Shown: in pieces, positions 63,039 to 64,000 of the stretch
Layout: the number at the start of each line of letters is the position of its first letter
How positions within the stretch are numbered: position 1 is the first letter of the stretch
Assembly (NCBI GenBank): GCA_910584265.1
Contig: CAJTZE010000006.1
Location: 1 to 64,000 of the forward strand
Direction: 5' to 3'
Length of the DNA stretch: 64,000 nt
Source: an uncultured Dorea sp.
Lineage (GTDB): Bacteria; Bacillota; Clostridia; Lachnospirales; Lachnospiraceae
The notes under the pieces: generated by a model
The model's input: only the letters and a program-made list of their open reading frames with translations
The model's database searches: none
What the model was told of the DNA's origin: nothing
Translations under genes and position numbers: made by a program

Positions 63039-64000
63039 AATACCAAAGCCATTCATAATTCTGGCGCTTACAGCAGCAGGCATGGTGCTCGGCCTGCTTG
63101 TGTTTTTTCTGGTGGATACAGTGTTAAACGGCGTTTTTCTGGACTGGTTATCGCGTAATTATATGATTACTTATGAGGAATATTCTGAGATTAACGGGGA
63201 AAGGGTATTTGTGACAAGGCCGGATTGGAGCGCCATTAAGACGCTTGTGCTGAAGCTTATGCTGATGCTTGCGGCTGTTGTGGCAGTCATTGTCACGATA
63301 TCTGCAGAAATTTATGCCAGAATCAGAGAGAAGGAGACAATGAAGGATGCAGGCAGGATGTTTCAGGAATATATGAACGGGGATAAGGAGGCGTCGGAGG
63401 TTTTTCCGGAGGAATATGCGGAGGCCGCGGCCAGAATGACAGAGATTAAGGCGGCAATGCGGCGAAATGAGCAGATTATCCGGGACGAGGCGGTCAGAAA
63501 GAATGATCTGATCACCTATCTGGCTCATGATTTGAAGACGCCTCTGACTTCGGTGATCGGATATTTAAGCATTCTGGACGAAGCATCTGATATGCCGCAA
63601 AAACAGAAGGAGAAATATGTGGGGATTGCGCTGGATAAGGCAGTCCGGCTGGAGAAGCTGATCAATGAATTCTTTGAGATTACCCGGTATAATCTGCAGC
63701 AGATGGAGCTGGAGGAGGAAAGCATTGACCTGTATTATATGCTGCTCCAGATGACGGATGAATTCTATCCGCTGCTCCAGCCCCGGGGAAACAGCATCAG
63801 CTTGTGCGCGGATGAGGATTTAACGGTGTATGGTGATTCGATGAAGCTTGCGCGGGTATTTAATAACATCCTGAAGAATGCCATCGCCTACAGTTATCCA
63901 GATACAGCCATTGAAATCCGGACAGAGAAACTGCCGGATGAGATTCGGATTTATTTTCAGAATAAAGGCAGGACAATTCCGGCGAAGAAGCTGGATACGA
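63028..64000 (+). CDS. Sensor histidine kinase (VanS-like), cut by window end
   Basis: Partial, 324 codons visible. Proposed TTG start overlaps the regulator by 11 bases (KDRIPKPFIILAL). Two membrane helices (about 8-30 and 70-95) flank a short outer loop. HAMP-like linker, then H-box with His in YLAHDLKTPLTSVIGY, and N-box NNILKNAIAYSYP. The ATP-binding G-boxes lie beyond the window. Confidence 0.85.
   Translation, partial: MKDRIPKPFIILALTAAGMVLGLLVFFLVDTVLNGVFLDWLSRNYMITYEEYSEINGERVFVTRPDWSAIKTLVLKLMLMLAAVVAVIVTISAEIYARIREKETMKDAGRMFQEYMNGDKEASEVFPEEYAEAAARMTEIKAAMRRNEQIIRDEAVRKNDLITYLAHDLKTPLTSVIGYLSILDEASDMPQKQKEKYVGIALDKAVRLEKLINEFFEITRYNLQQMELEEESIDLYYMLLQMTDEFYPLLQPRGNSISLCADEDLTVYGDSMKLARVFNNILKNAIAYSYPDTAIEIRTEKLPDEIRIYFQNKGRTIPAKKLDT

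Overview
The window looks like chromosome of a spore-forming, strictly anaerobic Firmicute of the Lachnospiraceae type (Clostridium cluster XIVa gut bacteria). Four things suggest this: a complete spoIIIA operon with spoIVB and spo0A; a monomeric FeFe hydrogenase; the asp23-nusB-xseAB-ispA-tlyA-nadK-argR-recN-spoIVB order typical of Clostridia; and strong SD-led starts with many 4-base start/stop overlaps. No species is assigned. I see no tRNA or rRNA gene, CRISPR array, prophage or intact insertion sequence.

Layout. 1-2.5 kb: a shikimate/quinate dehydrogenase and an MFS carrier. 2.6-11.6 kb: a sugar-alcohol PTS locus (PRD regulator, galactitol-type EIIA/B/C, long mannose-6-phosphate isomerase, cupin glucose-6-phosphate isomerase, mannitol-1-phosphate dehydrogenase) followed by a second manA broken by an in-frame UAG. 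11.7-16.8 kb: spoIIIAA-AH. 16.9-20.2 kb: a decayed membrane alpha/beta hydrolase gene, a divergent MarR regulator and a DUF4190-type membrane protein. 20.4-25.6 kb: an XRE-cupin regulator with potABCD. 25.8-36 kb: prfC, then the asp23-to-spoIVB housekeeping/sporulation run. dxs is absent from this run. 36-40.7 kb: purF divergent from pyrG, then an Fe-alcohol dehydrogenase. 41.3-48.3 kb: spo0A, glgA, a free-standing MetH activation domain, metH and FeFe hydrogenase. 48.5-52.1 kb: a ribose-type ABC transporter, whose binding protein also carries an in-frame UAG, and a PsuG-like glycosidase. 52.2-53.7 kb: an ABC-F ribosome-protection-type gene behind an elaborate leader. 54.2-61.3 kb: alaS, an extended FtsA-like protein, a FIST protein and a cytosolic methyl-accepting protein. 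61.3-64 kb: a small secreted or anchored protein, rpsU (missed by length-based ORF calling) and a VanR/VanS-like two-component pair cut by the window end.

How the parts work together. The PTS locus should import a hexitol, oxidise its phosphate to fructose-6-phosphate and equilibrate that with glucose- and mannose-6-phosphate. spo0A, spoIIIA and spoIVB act at successive stages of sporulation. potABCD and its XRE-cupin regulator form a self-contained polyamine uptake unit. The detached MetH activation protein and MetH together make methionine synthase.

Most interesting for follow-up: (1) the ABC-F leader, with two promoters, very short upstream ORFs including an AUG-UAA start-stop, and a terminator/antiterminator pair; (2) the pyrG leader, with a terminator, a 21-bp perfect hairpin and mutually exclusive long stems; (3) the ABC transporter/PsuG-like locus with no PsuK kinase; (4) three genes with premature stops, two of them UAG at codon 57; (5) a possible Spo0A-controlled mini-ORF upstream of spoIVB; (6) several long perfect inverted repeats of unrelated sequence without U-tracts.
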